Part shown: piece after piece, positions 5,975-6,036 of the stretch
Layout: the number at the start of each line of letters is the position of its first letter
Position numbering within the stretch: the stretch's first letter is position 1
Position numbers and translations under genes: made by a program
Assembly: GCA_003242115.1 (NCBI GenBank)
Contig: QBMP01000271.1
Location: 1 to 6,036, forward strand
From: Phormidesmis priestleyi
Lineage (GTDB): Bacteria; Cyanobacteriota; Cyanobacteriia; Phormidesmidales; Phormidesmidaceae
Length of the DNA stretch: 6,036 nucleotides
Direction of reading: 5' to 3'
The notes under the pieces: generated by a model
Databases searched by the model: none
The model's input: only the letters and a program-made list of their open reading frames with translations
Told to the model about the DNA's origin: nothing

Positions 5975-6036
5975 ATGATCCGTTTAGAGTTCAGCGAAAG
6001 CGATATCAGTGCGCTTGAATACGAGCGTTATCACCA
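5975..6036 (+). CDS. IS630-family transposase, N-terminal 20 codons (cut by the window end)
   Basis: The visible translation begins MIRLEFSESDISALEYERYH and continues off the edge. This resembles the N-terminus of IS630-family transposases common in cyanobacteria, in which a short acidic start leads to a YERxHHPHPRVQ-like segment and a helix-turn-helix DNA-binding domain. The catalytic DDE residues would lie far to the right and cannot be checked here. The assignment rests on a short stretch from memory of the family. The ribosome binding site and open frame support a real gene. Confidence 0.6.
   Translation, partial: MIRLEFSESDISALEYERYH

Larger units (their letters stand above)
5921..6036 (+). 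mobile_element. Left part of an IS630-family insertion sequence, boundary uncertain
   Basis: The element is inferred from the transposase start at 5975. IS630/Tc1/mariner-type elements insert at TA and duplicate it. The TA at 5921-5922 is one possible edge, and others upstream (for example near 5893) are equally allowed. Without the right end I cannot define the inverted repeats, so the left limit given is only a guess. The right part lies outside the window. Confidence 0.35.

Noticed and set aside
1..6036. CRISPR array, tRNA or rRNA gene
   Set aside because: No regularly spaced direct repeats, cloverleaf-like segments or rRNA-like conserved stretches were seen on either strand.

Overview
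The window looks like part of a cyanobacterial chromosome or plasmid with moderate G+C. The main evidence is three exact copies of the HIP1 octamer GCGATCGC in 6 kb (1762-1769, 3316-3323, 4857-4864). This palindrome is over-represented in many cyanobacteria and would be expected only about once per 65 kb by chance. A cyanobacterial-looking IS630-type transposase start at the right edge agrees with this. I cannot name a genus.

Nearly the whole window is one plus-strand transcription unit. At the left edge a reading frame entering from outside ends at a TAA at 104-106. A second, overlapping frame opens directly after a TGA (63-65) and runs to 3716. It encodes about 1200 residues of a large superfamily 2 helicase: a pre-C-lobe region, a zinc ribbon, the C-terminal RecA lobe with motifs V and VI, a second zinc ribbon, the DUF1998/MZB four-cysteine cluster, and a Vsr/DUF559-like nuclease domain. 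The ATP-binding N lobe (Walker A, DEAD/DEAH box) is absent, there is no in-frame ATG for the first 146 codons, and the only early start is a TTG without a ribosome binding site. The most economical reading is that the N lobe lies upstream of the window and that the gene is broken, split or misread by a one-base shift between 62 and 106.

The helicase stop overlaps the start of the next gene by four bases (ATGA). This gene (3713-5776) encodes a 687-residue fusion of an N-terminal RelE/ParE-fold toxin-like domain with a compact UvrD/Rep-type superfamily 1 helicase in which all key ATPase and helicase motifs are intact. The tight coupling suggests that the two helicases and their nuclease and toxin-like modules work in one DNA-processing pathway. 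A defence (DISARM- or Druantia-like in flavour) or DNA-repair role is plausible, but I cannot assign the pair to a named system from this window.

The 198-base gap after the operon (5777-5974) holds two perfect hairpins with the same GGACT/AGTCC core, the first placed like a terminator, and a weaker bulged stem-loop. The window ends in the first 20 codons of what looks like an IS630-family transposase, so the right flank of the operon is bordered by a mobile element.
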